A DNA stretch of 64,000 nt from Bin87 sp965197635 (GCA_965197635.1 CBDANN010000008.1:248001-312000), one strand, 5' to 3'. Shown: positions 45,487 to 54,287, counted from the stretch's first letter. A program made the numbers and translations. Notes: generated by a model from the sequence alone, not told the origin.

Positions 45487-46917
45487 TCACGCTGCGGTGG
45501 ACGCCGCGGCTGGGGGAAAGCCTGAGGTCCGGTCCTCACCATCGGGTATAGGCACCAGTTGGTAGCCCAGTTGGGCCGCCCGACGCTTGGCCGCGCGCAA
45601 CGCGCGCTGTTGATACTGACTTTCGTAATATTCGGCGCCAGCATCCACGTACTCCTGGCCGTACCGCAGCATGGTGTAGATGAGCCGGGCCAGCTTGTGC
45701 GCCGTGGCGGTGATGGCCTTGGGCGCGCCCATCTGCGCTTTCTTCCGGCGTAGGAACGCGCCCAGGGCGCTGTCGGAGCGGTGCAGCGCGTTGGCCGCCA
45801 GACGCAATGCCGCCGCGGCCCGATTGGCGCTGGGCTTGGTCTTTGAGCTCATGACCCTGCCGCCGGTGATACGGTTGTCGGGGCTCAGTCCCAGCCAGGA
45901 TGCGAAGTGCTTGGCGCTCGGCCATTTCGTCAGGTCCGTGCCAATCTCGCTAACCACCTTCAACGCCGTGAAGCCGTCGATGCCGTCGATCCGGGTCAGA
46001 TCCACTCCCGTCATCCGAAACAGGTGCGTTCGAATGTCGAAGCGGGGTGCGTTCCCCTGGCCGCGCTTTTTGCCATCGGGAGCCGAAGACTCGCCATCGC
46101 TGCGGTCCTCGAACCGTTCCAGCTGGGCTTCAATCTCCCAGTCGCACTCGGCAATCTTCTCGTGATAGAACCGGTACAGTTCCAGGGCCTGGGTCAGCTC
46201 GAAGATGTGCTCCTCCCGCCAGTGCCCCTGCAACGACTTGGCAATCGTGGCTTCGTCGGCTTTCATGCCAGGACGACGAAACTGCGCCAGCTTTCGGGGG
46301 TCCCGTTCGCCGTCCACGATGGCCTCGATAATGTCCATCCCGGTCCTGCCAGTGATGTTGCTGATGACGTGCTGGAGCTTCACGTTCATCTGGGTCAGCG
46401 CCTTCTGCATATGCTGGATATGATGGGACGCATACTGCACCAGCATGGCCCGCTGCCGCAGGTAGCTGCGCAGACGCCGGATCTCCGCCTCCGGCCGAAA
46501 GGCTCCCGACAGCAGGCCGTAGGTGTGCAGCTGCTGCAGCCATTGGCAGTCCAGCACGTCGGTCTTGCGGCCGGACACGTTCTTGATGCGCCGCGGGTCC
46601 ACCAGCATCACCTGGAACCCGCGCTCTTCGAGCACCCCGAACAGCGGTATCCAGTACACGCCGGTGGACTCCATGACCACGGTCTCCACGCCGCACTCCG
46701 CAAGCCAGTCCGCCAGGCGATAGAGGTCCGCCGTAAAGCCGGCGAACTCTCGCACCGGCGGCTCGGCGCGGTCCGCGGGCACCGCCACGAAATGGCTGGT
46801 GGCGCCCACGTCAATGCCCCCAGCGTTCAGGTTCAACTGGGACCGCTCCGCTGGCAGACGCGGCCGCTCCCTTGCGGTCTTTCCCACCGGTTTCGCGCTC
46901 CTCTGGCGTGTAGTCAT
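45487..46917 (-). CDS. IS110-family transposase, left arm (copy C)
   Basis: 476 residues from the second of two adjacent ATGs, after GAGG. Differs from copy D by a handful of residues (for example RPRLPAERSQ against RQRLPAELSQ near the start). DEDD positions in GIDVGATSHFVAV, VVMESTGVYWIPLFG and KTDVLDCQW; C-terminal LGLSPDNRITGGR and SSKTKPSANRAAAAL. About three quarters identical by eye to copy B, so it is a distinct subfamily from A and B. Confidence 0.94.
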   Translation of the reverse strand: MTTRQRSAKPVGKTARERPRLPAERSQLNLNAGGIDVGATSHFVAVPADRAEPPVREFAGFTADLYRLADWLAECGVETVVMESTGVYWIPLFGVLEERGFQVMLVDPRRIKNVSGRKTDVLDCQWLQQLHTYGLLSGAFRPEAEIRRLRSYLRQRAMLVQYASHHIQHMQKALTQMNVKLQHVISNITGRTGMDIIEAIVDGERDPRKLAQFRRPGMKADEATIAKSLQGHWREEHIFELTQALELYRFYHEKIAECDWEIEAQLERFEDRSDGESSAPDGKKRGQGNAPRFDIRTHLFRMTGVDLTRIDGIDGFTALKVVSEIGTDLTKWPSAKHFASWLGLSPDNRITGGRVMSSKTKPSANRAAAALRLAANALHRSDSALGAFLRRKKAQMGAPKAITATAHKLARLIYTMLRYGQEYVDAGAEYYESQYQQRALRAAKRRAAQLGYQLVPIPDGEDRTSGFPPAAASTAA

Positions 46918-47155
46918 CATATCCCCTCTACCATTACAGCGTAGGCGCATCGCCGGAGGAAGTCACTGACAACGTACGCTCTCCCCAACGGGATCGCCCC
47001 GAATTGGGGGCGTCACCAATGATGCCGCCGTAAGACTCCCGGACCATGCTTTGCGCCGGGCAACAAGCGCCAATGTCCTCTCGGTCTTGGTCCGGACAAC
47101 ACGCCTCGTCATGAGATTACACGCCCGCCTCGGTCTCGTCAGTTAGTCTCCTCTG
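46918..47155 (-). ncRNA. Candidate IS110 bridge RNA region, left arm
   Basis: Noncoding DNA between the IS110 left end (GTTAGTCTCC box near 47145) and the transposase start, the place where IS110-group bridge RNAs are encoded. It contains the hairpin CGCCCC/GGGGCG at 46995-47012, whose stem covaries with copies A and B. Expression and loop pairing are not shown. Confidence 0.4.
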
Positions 47156-47186
47156 CACGGCCCGCAACGCGGACATAGTGATGCTT

Positions 47187-47262
47187 TGCGCAAAAATTAG
47201 GAAAAGTCAAAAGACAGGGTCAGCTGGCCGGCCCGCACTCTTGACGGAAAGGCCCAGCCATA
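47187..47262 (+). mobile_element. IS701-like left-end fragment
   Basis: TTGCGCAAAAATTAGG, then AAGACAGGGTCAGCTGGCC and GGAAAGGCCCAGCC, matches the left end of the full IS701-like element that starts near 47891, up to just before its start codon, then stops. It marks the left limit of the nuclease cargo. Confidence 0.75.
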
Positions 47263-47304
47263 CTCACTCTATTGGACGAAGTCGAGGACGATGGAGGAAA
47301 CGGC

Positions 47305-47832
47305 ATGACAATCAAAGCGGTGCAACTTGCCATTCAACATGTTCGGGACGTAATTGACGAGTGGGACGAAGTTGGGTTGACAGGCTGGCGCGAGACTCAA
47401 ACGCGCTATGCGATCATAGATCCCATCATCCGGGCCTTGGGATGGGATACGGAAGATCCCAAGGAGTGCTATCCGGAGTACGACTTGTCGGAGGGTAACA
47501 CCAGACCCGATTACGCGCTCTTTGGCGACTGGGATGTTGAAGATATCGCCGATGGTGGAATAGCTCCAGTGGTCATCGTCGAAGCCAAAGCTCTGCGTCG
47601 GGATTTGGTGGACGAGTTCGTGGAAAAGTTGGAGCAATACACCAAAGAAGAGCCTCGGATGACCGAAGGCGTGGCGGTCTTGACTAACGGAGGGGAATGG
47701 AGGTTGTACGACGTTGAGGGTCGACGGAAACTGGCCAACAAACCTATCGAGATTGTCGACATCATCCACTCCAACCGCCGCGAGGCGGCGCGTACATTGC
47801 ACCGCTATTTGGGACGGCAAGTGTGGCGCTGA
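47305..47832 (+). CDS. PD-(D/E)XK nuclease, type I restriction HsdR N-terminal-like
   Basis: 175 residues from the ATG at 47305, eight bases after GGAGG; an open extension to 47272 lacks a ribosome site. The core WRETQTRYAIIDPIIRALGWD, then TRPDYALFGDW and VVIVEAKAL, gives the P-D...E-x-K nuclease site, as in stand-alone HsdR_N or type IV-like restriction proteins. EGVAVLTNGGEWRLYDV follows, also typical. No methylase or specificity subunit is nearby. Carried between IS701-like ends inside the composite element, it is the only non-transposition gene there. Activity and target are unknown. Confidence 0.85.
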   Translation: MTIKAVQLAIQHVRDVIDEWDEVGLTGWRETQTRYAIIDPIIRALGWDTEDPKECYPEYDLSEGNTRPDYALFGDWDVEDIADGGIAPVVIVEAKALRRDLVDEFVEKLEQYTKEEPRMTEGVAVLTNGGEWRLYDVEGRRKLANKPIEIVDIIHSNRREAARTLHRYLGRQVWR

Positions 47833-47890
47833 CCGTCGCCTGTCGCTGCTGCCTCGTGCCCATAGTGGGCGGACGGCACCGACACTAGCC

Positions 47891-49335
47891 TGTGCGCAAA
47901 ATTTAGAAAAAGTATAAAGACAGGGTAAGCTGGCCTAACCCCACTTTCCGAGAAAGGCCCAGCCATGCTCACCCTGCCCGATGCCATTGTACCCATACTC
48001 GCCCCCTTCGCAACGCTGTTCACCAACCCGACCTGGCAGAAAGCCCAACTCCTGCTGGTGGGCGCGATCCTGACCACGGGTCAGCGCACTGTGGCCGCCG
48101 CGCTGCGCGTCATGGGACGCAGCGATCGGGACGATTACTCCCGCTACCATGAGGTGCTCAATCGGGCGGTGTGGTCGCCTCGCGAGGCGACCCGCATCTT
48201 GCTCTTGCTGCTGATGCACTACTTGGATCGCGGTGACGGTCCTTTGGTCTTCGGCATCGATGAAACCCTGGAGCGGCGTCGGGGCGCCGAGATCAGGACT
48301 CGAGGCATCTACCGGGATGCGGTGCGTTCCAGTCGCCACCAACTGGTCAAGGCCAGCGGCCTACGCTGGATCTCCCTGATGTGGCTGGGCCACATCCCGT
48401 GGACCGGACGCTATTGGGCGTTGCCGGTGCTCACCGTGCTGGCGCCATCGTCGCGCTACCACCAGCAGCAGGGACGCCGGCACAAGAAGATCACCGATTG
48501 GGCTCGACAGATGGTCATGCTGCTGCGCCGCTGGTTGCCCCATCGCCCTCTGGTGCTGGTGGGGGACAACGGCTACGCCGTCCTCGATCTGCTCCACTGC
48601 TGCCAGTCGCTGCGCGAGCCGGTGACCCTCATCGCCAGACTGCGCCTGGATGCCGCTCTCTACGCGCCAGCGCCGACCCGCCAGCCGGGTCAGAATGGCC
48701 GGCCAGCCCTGAAAGGTCCCCGGCGACCCTCGCTGAAAGCCCTCTTGGACCGGGCCGACGTGCCGTGGACCGTCGCCGCAGTGTCTTGGTATGACGGCAC
48801 TACCCGTACCGTGGAACTCACCTCCCAGACCGCCGTCTGGTACCGCTCAAGCAAACCGGCGGTGTCCATTCGCTGGGTGCTGGTACGAGATCCCGAGGGC
48901 ACATTCGATCCCCAGGCCCTCCCCTGCACCGATCCGTCGGCGAACCCGACCCAGATCCTCCAGTGGTTTGTGTTGCGTTGGCAACTCGAAGTCACATTTC
49001 AGGAGGCACGCACCCATCTGGGCATGGAAACCCAGCGCCAGTGGTCCGACCTGGCCATCGCCCGCACCACGCCCGTCCTGCTGGGCCTCTTCTCCTGGAC
49101 CACCCTGGCCGCCCATGCCCTGCAGAAACATCATCCCATCACCCCACGCACTGCCGCTTGGTACGACAAACCGTCGCCAACTTTCGTTGATGCCATCGCC
49201 CTGGTGCGACGGCACCTGTGGCTGGCGTCGGAGGGTTTTTCACTGTCCACGGTCAGCACCGATACGCAGGAACTTCCCGTCACCCTGTACCACAGAATGG
49301 TGGACTCTCTCGCTTACGCCGCTTGAATTGCGCAA
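47891..49335 (+). mobile_element. IS701-like element, intact (copy D)
   Basis: Left end TGTGCGCAAAATTTAG, right end ATTGCGCAAAGCAT. About 1,445 bp with one intact transposase. Its termini have GCGCAA where copies 1 to 3 have GTACAA. The right end merges with the inner end of the right IS110 arm. Confidence 0.8.
47965..49326 (+). CDS. IS701-like DDE transposase
   Basis: 453 residues, intact, and the reference for the broken copies. NPTWQKAQLLLVGAILTTGQR, RYHEVLNRAVWSPREA, first Asp in VFGIDETLERRRGAEIR, second Asp in LVLVGDNGYAVLDLL, Glu in LRWQLEVTFQEARTHLGME, and C-terminal LYHRMVDSLAYAA. The exact IS family name (IS701 against another IS4-related group) needs a profile search; the DDE core is clear. 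Confidence 0.9.
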   Translation: MLTLPDAIVPILAPFATLFTNPTWQKAQLLLVGAILTTGQRTVAAALRVMGRSDRDDYSRYHEVLNRAVWSPREATRILLLLLMHYLDRGDGPLVFGIDETLERRRGAEIRTRGIYRDAVRSSRHQLVKASGLRWISLMWLGHIPWTGRYWALPVLTVLAPSSRYHQQQGRRHKKITDWARQMVMLLRRWLPHRPLVLVGDNGYAVLDLLHCCQSLREPVTLIARLRLDAALYAPAPTRQPGQNGRPALKGPRRPSLKALLDRADVPWTVAAVSWYDGTTRTVELTSQTAVWYRSSKPAVSIRWVLVRDPEGTFDPQALPCTDPSANPTQILQWFVLRWQLEVTFQEARTHLGMETQRQWSDLAIARTTPVLLGLFSWTTLAAHALQKHHPITPRTAAWYDKPSPTFVDAIALVRRHLWLASEGFSLSTVSTDTQELPVTLYHRMVDSLAYAA

Positions 49336-49367
49336 AGCATCACTATGTCCGCGTTGCGGGCCGTGCA

Positions 49368-49603
49368 GAGGAGACTAACTGACGAGACCGAGGCGGGCGT
49401 GTAATCTCATGACGAGGCGTGTTGTCCGGACCAAGACCGAGAGGACATTGGCGCTTGTTGCCCGGCGCAAAGCATGGTCCGGGAGTCTTACGGCGGCATC
49501 ATTGGTGACGCCCCCAATTCGGGGCGATCCCGTTGGGGAGAGCGTACGTTGTCAGTGACTTCCTCCGGCGATGCGCCTACGCTGTAATGGTAGAGGAGAT
49601 ATG
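49368..49603 (+). ncRNA. Candidate IS110 bridge RNA region, right arm
   Basis: From the GACTAAC box at the IS110 left end to the transposase start codon. Hairpin CGCCCC-CAATTC-GGGGCG at 49509-49526 replaces CGTCCC-AATG-GGGACG of copy A (22134-22149) and B (37557-37572), a T-A to C-G compensatory change. Further stems: CCGGACC/GGTCCGG-like segments upstream. Confidence 0.4.
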
Positions 49604-51034
49604 ATGACTACACGCCAGAGGAGCGCGAAACCGGTGGGAAAGACCGCAAGGGAGCGGCAGCGTCTGCCAGCGGAGCTGTCCCAGTTGAACCTGAACGCTG
49701 GGGGCATTGACGTGGGCGCCACCAGCCATTTCGTGGCGGTGCCCGCGGACCGCGCCGAGCCGCCGGTGCGAGAGTTCGCCGGCTTTACGACGGACCTCTA
49801 TCGCCTGGCGGACTGGCTTGCGGAGTGCGGCGTGGAGACCGTGGTCATGGAGTCCACCGGCGTGTACTGGATACCGCTGTTCGGGGTGCTCGAAGAGCGC
49901 GGGTTCCAGGTGATGCTGGTGGACCCGCGGCGCATCAAGAACGTGTCCGGCCGCAAGACCGACGTGCTGGACTGCCAATGGCTGCAGCAGCTGCACACCT
50001 ACGGCCTGCTGTCGGGAGCCTTTCGGCCGGAGGCGGAGATCCGGCGTCTGCGCAGCTACCTGCGGCAGCGGGCCATGCTGGTGCAGTATGCGTCCCATCA
50101 TATCCAGCATATGCAGAAGGCGCTGACCCAGATGAACGTGAAGCTCCAGCACGTCATCAGCAACATCACTGGCAGGACCGGGATGGACATTATCGAGGCC
50201 ATCGTGGACGGCGAACGGGACCCCCGAAAGCTGGCGCAGTTTCGTCGTCCTGGCATGAAAGCCGACGAAGCCACGATTGCCAAGTCGTTGCAGGGGCACT
50301 GGCGGGAGGAGCACATCTTCGAGCTGACCCAGGCCCTGGAACTGTACCGGTTCTATCACGAGAAGATTGCCGAGTGCGACTGGGAGATTGAAGCCCAGCT
50401 GGAACGGTTCCAGGACCGCAGCGATGGCGAGTCTTCGGCTCCTGATGGCAAAAAGCGCGGCCAGGGGAACGCACCCCGCTTCGACATTCGAACGCACCTG
50501 TTTCGGATGACGGGAGTGGATCTGACCCGGATCGACGGCATCGACGGCTTCACGGCGTTGAAGGTGGTTAGCGAGATTGGCACGGACCTGACGAAATGGC
50601 CCAGCGCCAAGCACTTCGCATCCTGGCTGGGACTGAGCCCCGACAACCGTATCACCGGCGGCAGGGTCATGAGCTCAAAGACCAAGCCCAGCGCCAATCG
50701 GGCCGCGGCGGCATTGCGTCTGGCGGCCAACGCGCTGCACCGCTCCGACAGCGCCCTGGGCGCGTTCCTACGCCGGAAGAAAGCGCAGATGGGCGCGCCC
50801 AAGGCCATCACCGCCACGGCGCACAAGCTGGCCCGGCTCATCTACACCATGCTGCGGTACGGCCAGGAGTACGTGGATGCTGGCGCCGAATATTACGAAA
50901 GTCAGTATCAACAGCGCGCGTTGCGCGCGGCCAAGCGTCGGGCGGCCCAACTGGGCTACCAACTGGTGCCTATACCCGATGGTGAGGACCGGACCTCAGG
51001 CTTTCCCCCAGCCGCGGCGTCCACCGCAGCGTGA
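49604..51034 (+). CDS. IS110-family transposase, right arm (copy D)
   Basis: 476 residues, intact, from the second of two ATGs after AGAGGAGAT. Nearly identical to the left-arm copy and inverted relative to it. The catalytic residues listed for the left arm are all present. With two intact copies facing outward at their 3' ends, the whole 5.6-kb block can be seen as a compound transposon. Confidence 0.94.
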   Translation: MTTRQRSAKPVGKTARERQRLPAELSQLNLNAGGIDVGATSHFVAVPADRAEPPVREFAGFTTDLYRLADWLAECGVETVVMESTGVYWIPLFGVLEERGFQVMLVDPRRIKNVSGRKTDVLDCQWLQQLHTYGLLSGAFRPEAEIRRLRSYLRQRAMLVQYASHHIQHMQKALTQMNVKLQHVISNITGRTGMDIIEAIVDGERDPRKLAQFRRPGMKADEATIAKSLQGHWREEHIFELTQALELYRFYHEKIAECDWEIEAQLERFQDRSDGESSAPDGKKRGQGNAPRFDIRTHLFRMTGVDLTRIDGIDGFTALKVVSEIGTDLTKWPSAKHFASWLGLSPDNRITGGRVMSSKTKPSANRAAAALRLAANALHRSDSALGAFLRRKKAQMGAPKAITATAHKLARLIYTMLRYGQEYVDAGAEYYESQYQQRALRAAKRRAAQLGYQLVPIPDGEDRTSGFPPAAASTAA

Positions 51035-51065
51035 GAGCCCCGGTTAGTGGGGAGTCCAGGCTTTG

Positions 51066-51443
51066 GGGTCGGATGGCAAATTCGCCTGGTTTGAGTTCCT
51101 ACCCGAACCGGTATGGCTGGAGGCTCTGGTCAACGCCATCATACACCGCTCTTACAGCATCCACGGCGACCATATCCGGCTGACGGTGTTTGACGACCGG
51201 ATTGAAGTGTTTAGCCCGGGAGGATTTCCCGGTCTTATCACGCTGGGAGATTTGACCAATGTGCCGCGCTTGGCCCGCAACCCGCGCATCGCGCGGGTGA
51301 TGGCCGAGCTATCCTATGGGCAGAAGCTCGGCGAAGGGCTGCGTCGGATGGTTGCACTGATGGAAGACAGCGGACGGCGACGGCCTATAGTTGAGGAAAC
51401 GCCTGGAGGAGCGCTGGTTACGCTCTATGCCGGGATGGCTTGA
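51066..51443 (+). pseudogene. AlbA_2/HATPase_c_4 protein, 3' part (split gene)
   Basis: 125 codons after the GCTTTG duplication. GSDGKFAWFEFLPEPVWLEALVNAIIHRSY and VFDDRIEVFSPGGFPG are the HATPase_c_4 signature seen C-terminal to AlbA_2 domains. The N-terminal part is 5.6 kb away. A TTG at 51063 could start a short product, but without the first domain it is unlikely to keep its role. Converges with the kinase gene five bases later. Confidence 0.87.
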
Positions 51444-51448
51444 GTGCG

Positions 51449-52429
51449 TCACCGCCCGTAGGCGCGCTCCAGCACGGCGTCGAGTTCCTCGCGGGTGTAG
51501 CGGTATTCTTGGGTGCCGGGCTGCTGGATGGCGAAGTGGGCGCAGGCGGAGCCGATCTGGGCGGCGCGTTCCAGCTGGCGCAGGGTGATGGAGCTGAATT
51601 TGCCACCCGGGTTGGCGTGGGCGGCGGTTACCGGGTGAATAAGGCCGAGGATCAGGCCGCCGCGGAAGGCGTCGCCGGCGCCGGTGGGGTCAACCACGTT
51701 GTCGGTGGACACGGGCGGGACGTGTACCTGGCCCTCGGCGGTGGTGACGCGGACGCCCTGCTCGCCCAAAGTGGTGACCAGGACGCCGGCGAGTTCCAGC
51801 AGTCCCGCTTCGTCGCGGCCGGTCTTCTCGGAGATTAGGGCCATCTCGTAATCGTTGGCAATCAGCAGGTGGGCTTGGGAGATGCAGTCGGCGAGGCCGT
51901 CGGCGTCCCAGATGGGCAGGGACTGGCCGGGGTCGAAGATCGTGTAGATGCCGGCTCCAACCGCATCGGCGGTGAAGTTAGCCATGTCGGTGAGGTTGCC
52001 GGGGCCGACGATGTTGATGGCGTCGGCGGGGTCCAGTTGGCTGAAGTCGAAGCCGGCGGGATGTTTCATCGCCCCCGGGTTGAAGCCGGTGATCTGGTTG
52101 TCGGACAGGTCGGTGACGATGAAGGCGGACGCGGTGGCTTCCTCGTTGACGATGCGGATGTCGCCGGTAGTGATGCCGTTTTCGTCCAGCCGGGTGAAGT
52201 AGTCGCGGTAGTCGGACCCGATGGCGGCGATGAGACGGGGCTGCTGTCCCAGCATAGCCAGCGAATAGGCGATGTTGCCAGCGGTCCCGCCGAAATAGGC
52301 GTTGAAGCCATCGACGGTGAAACTGAGGTTGATCTGGTGGAGGCGCTCGGGGACGATGTGGTCACCGAAGCGGCCATTGAAGGTCATTATGCGGTCGATG
52401 GCCAGGGAGCCGGAGACTAGGATTTGCAT
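51449..52429 (-). CDS. PfkB-family carbohydrate/nucleoside kinase (adenosine kinase-like)
   Basis: 326 residues. N-terminal VSGSLAIDRIMTF and the FGGTAGNIAYSLAMLG segment (residues 47-62), C-terminal VVDPTGAGDAFRGGLILGL with the anion hole and catalytic Asp (near residue 257). PfkB kinases phosphorylate ribose, adenosine or related sugars with ATP; the length and the N-terminal region look closest to bacterial adenosine kinases, but this is not decisive. It stands alone on the minus strand, followed by the split AlbA_2 gene. Confidence 0.9.
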   Translation of the reverse strand: MQILVSGSLAIDRIMTFNGRFGDHIVPERLHQINLSFTVDGFNAYFGGTAGNIAYSLAMLGQQPRLIAAIGSDYRDYFTRLDENGITTGDIRIVNEEATASAFIVTDLSDNQITGFNPGAMKHPAGFDFSQLDPADAINIVGPGNLTDMANFTADAVGAGIYTIFDPGQSLPIWDADGLADCISQAHLLIANDYEMALISEKTGRDEAGLLELAGVLVTTLGEQGVRVTTAEGQVHVPPVSTDNVVDPTGAGDAFRGGLILGLIHPVTAAHANPGGKFSSITLRQLERAAQIGSACAHFAIQQPGTQEYRYTREELDAVLERAYGR

Positions 52430-52465
52430 TGGTTGGGTTCCTTTTGCGGGTGTTTGCAGCGAGGG

Positions 52466-53119
52466 TCAGCAGCCCCATTGGCCGGTGATTTGGCCGGCGA
52501 ACTCCACCGGGATGCCGGGGAGGATGGAGTAGGTTTCGGCCTGGCCGGCGTTGATTTCCAGGATGAAACGGACGGGTTCGTTGGATGGATAACGGGGCAG
52601 CCGGCCGCGAGGGGTGTCCAGGGGCGGGTTCGGGACGTCGGTGGTGACGCCCGCGACGGTGCAGTCGGACCGTATCCACACCATATCTAGGGGGAAGTGC
52701 ATGTCGGGCATCCAGAAGGTGCGGGGGCTGTCCTCATCGTAGACGAAGAGCATGGCACGGTCAGAGTCCAGACTGAGGCGGCCCGACAGTCCCTGGGTCC
52801 GTTCCGAACTGGTCACGGCCAAGTCAACCAGGTACACGGTATTGCCAATGCGAATCAAGGGAACGTTTGAGGTTGACGTTGGTTCCGGCGTTGGGGTTGG
52901 TGCGGGGGTGGCCGTGGGCGCCTGGGTAGGCGTTGCAGTCGGGGCGGCTGTTGGCGACGGAGTAGGAACCGCGGTGGCCGTGGCAGTGGGCGGCGGAAGC
53001 GTGGCTGTTGGGATGGCGGCAACGGCGGCAGTCGGCTCGACGGCGGGAGCCGCTTCTCCGGTGCAGGCGATGACAACAAGAAACAGGTAGGCTACCACGC
53101 ACAATCGTAGCATCGTCAT
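52466..53119 (-). CDS. DUF192-family lipoprotein
   Basis: About 217 residues from ATG 53119 (ATG 53113 or 53131 are possible). Signal: CVVAYLFLVVIAC with a lipobox Cys, then a long Ala/Pro/Thr linker (TATAVPTPSPTAAPTATPT and similar repeats) as in the YceI lipoprotein. The C-terminal 120 residues are DUF192: SSERTQGLSGRLSLDSDRAM, TFWMPDMHFPLDMVWI, and ILEINAGQAETYSILPG. The family's role is unknown; a secreted or surface beta-barrel is likely. Confidence 0.88.
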   Translation of the reverse strand: MTMLRLCVVAYLFLVVIACTGEAAPAVEPTAAVAAIPTATLPPPTATATAVPTPSPTAAPTATPTQAPTATPAPTPTPEPTSTSNVPLIRIGNTVYLVDLAVTSSERTQGLSGRLSLDSDRAMLFVYDEDSPRTFWMPDMHFPLDMVWIRSDCTVAGVTTDVPNPPLDTPRGRLPRYPSNEPVRFILEINAGQAETYSILPGIPVEFAGQITGQWGC

Positions 53120-53160
53120 GGCGCGGCCCAATTGGCAGTAGCTCCGGATTGTCAGTGGAA

Positions 53161-53946
53161 CTAACCCAGTTCGGCGCGGATGTCGGTGACGCGCTGCTGT
53201 AGAGAGCGGAGCAGCAAGGCGGTCGGGGGCGGGGCAACGTGGGTGTAGCCGACGCCCATGGCCTGCAGCTCGGACGCTGACAAAGGGAAGGCCGGGTGGT
53301 TCATGGGCATGGACAGCCTGGCTCCGCCGGCGGCCTTGACCTGGGCGGCCAGTTCCTCCAGCCGGGCGCGGATGACCGGGCTCTGGGGGTCGCGGATGCC
53401 CATGTACTCGGAGAAGTCGGTGGGGCCGATGGACACCAGGTCGATGCCGGGGAGCGCGGCAATCTGGCCGATTTCGCTGATACCTCGCTCGTCCTCCGTC
53501 ATCACCGACAGGATGATGTTCTCGTTGGAGGTGCGGGTGTGCTCGTCCCAGCTGACGGTGCCGAAGCGGGCGGCGCGGGTTCCGCCGGCACCGCCGCGGT
53601 GGCCCATGGGGGCGTAACGCACAGCGTCCACGGCTCGCTTGGCCCCTTCCAAGCCGTCGATGTGGGGGATGATGATGCCCTGGGCGCCGGCGTCGAGGAG
53701 GCGCAGGATGAGGTTTTCGTCGTTGCCGGGAATGCGGATCATGGATGTGATGCCGGCCAGGTCGGCGGCGACAATCATCTGGGTCACCAGGCCCAGGTCG
53801 AAGGTGGTGTGCTCCATGTCGATGAAGGCGGCGTCAAAGCCGGCCAGCCCGATGATCTCCACGACCTGGGGGTCGGCGAAGGTCACGTAGGTGCCGAGGG
53901 CGAGACGGTTTTCGCGCAGGGCACGCCTGACTTTGTTTTCCTGCAT
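53161..53946 (-). CDS. HpcH/HpaI aldolase/citrate lyase-family protein
   Basis: 261 residues from the ATG at 53946, ten bases after AAGGAG; an open extension of about 180 codons upstream is antisense to another gene and has no family match. Class II pyruvate aldolases of this fold split 4-hydroxy-2-oxo acids to pyruvate and an aldehyde. Marks: GLAGFDAAFIDMEHTTFDL (residue 30), MIRIPGNDENLILRLLDAGAQGIIIPH (key R and the metal-site region near 75-95), YAPMGHRGGAGGTRAARFG, and LVSIGPTDFSEYMG. Substrate not assigned. Confidence 0.9.
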   Translation of the reverse strand: MQENKVRRALRENRLALGTYVTFADPQVVEIIGLAGFDAAFIDMEHTTFDLGLVTQMIVAADLAGITSMIRIPGNDENLILRLLDAGAQGIIIPHIDGLEGAKRAVDAVRYAPMGHRGGAGGTRAARFGTVSWDEHTRTSNENIILSVMTEDERGISEIGQIAALPGIDLVSIGPTDFSEYMGIRDPQSPVIRARLEELAAQVKAAGGARLSMPMNHPAFPLSASELQAMGVGYTHVAPPPTALLLRSLQQRVTDIRAELG

Positions 53947-54071
53947 GGGGGAATGGCTCCTTAGTGGAGGTTTGGCAACAATGATAGCAGATGCCCAAGA
54001 TTGACACCGAAGATGGCTGCTGATAGCATTTTGCGACGTTCTTATCCTGCAACTCGGAGTGGTTTTTAGCC

Positions 54072-54287
54072 GTGCCTGCCCAGAATGAAAACCGTGAGAA
54101 TGCAAACGGTACTTCCCGCCGCCGCTTTTTGGGCGTGTTGGGGATTGGAATAGCCGGCGCGGCGGTTGTCGCCGGGATGCTGTCCTTCGGGCGGCGGGAC
54201 CAGAAGGCGGAAGCGATGGACGAGTTTCCCGGTCCGGGCTCCATGTTCCATCCGGCCCAGGACCCCCGGACCGACCCGCGACGATAA
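54072..54287 (+). CDS. Small Tat-signal/membrane-anchor protein
   Basis: 71 residues with GTG start. NGTSRRRFLGVLGIGIAGAAVVAGML has the twin-arginine pattern S-R-R-R-F-L-G followed by a single hydrophobic stretch. The remaining 30 residues are polar and Pro-rich (EFPGPGSMFHPAQDPRTDPRR) with no recognised domain. Such a protein could be a stub of a Rieske- or cofactor-type secreted protein, or a complete small membrane protein. The frame is intact; expression is unproven. Confidence 0.55.
   Translation: MPAQNENRENANGTSRRRFLGVLGIGIAGAAVVAGMLSFGRRDQKAEAMDEFPGPGSMFHPAQDPRTDPRR

Larger units (their letters stand above)
45462..51059. mobile_element. 5.6-kb composite element with inverted IS110 arms and nuclease cargo
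   Basis: Arms at 45462-47193 and 49328-51059 are inverted repeats of equal length (1,732 bp), almost identical by eye. The outer ends are CTAGACTCCCCACTAACC and GGTTAGTGGGGAGTCCAG. The target duplication is GCTTTG (45456-45461 and 51060-51065). The 2,134-bp core has a truncated IS701-like left end, a PD-(D/E)XK nuclease gene, and a full IS701-like element. Excision restores the AlbA_2 gene exactly. Confidence 0.88.
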
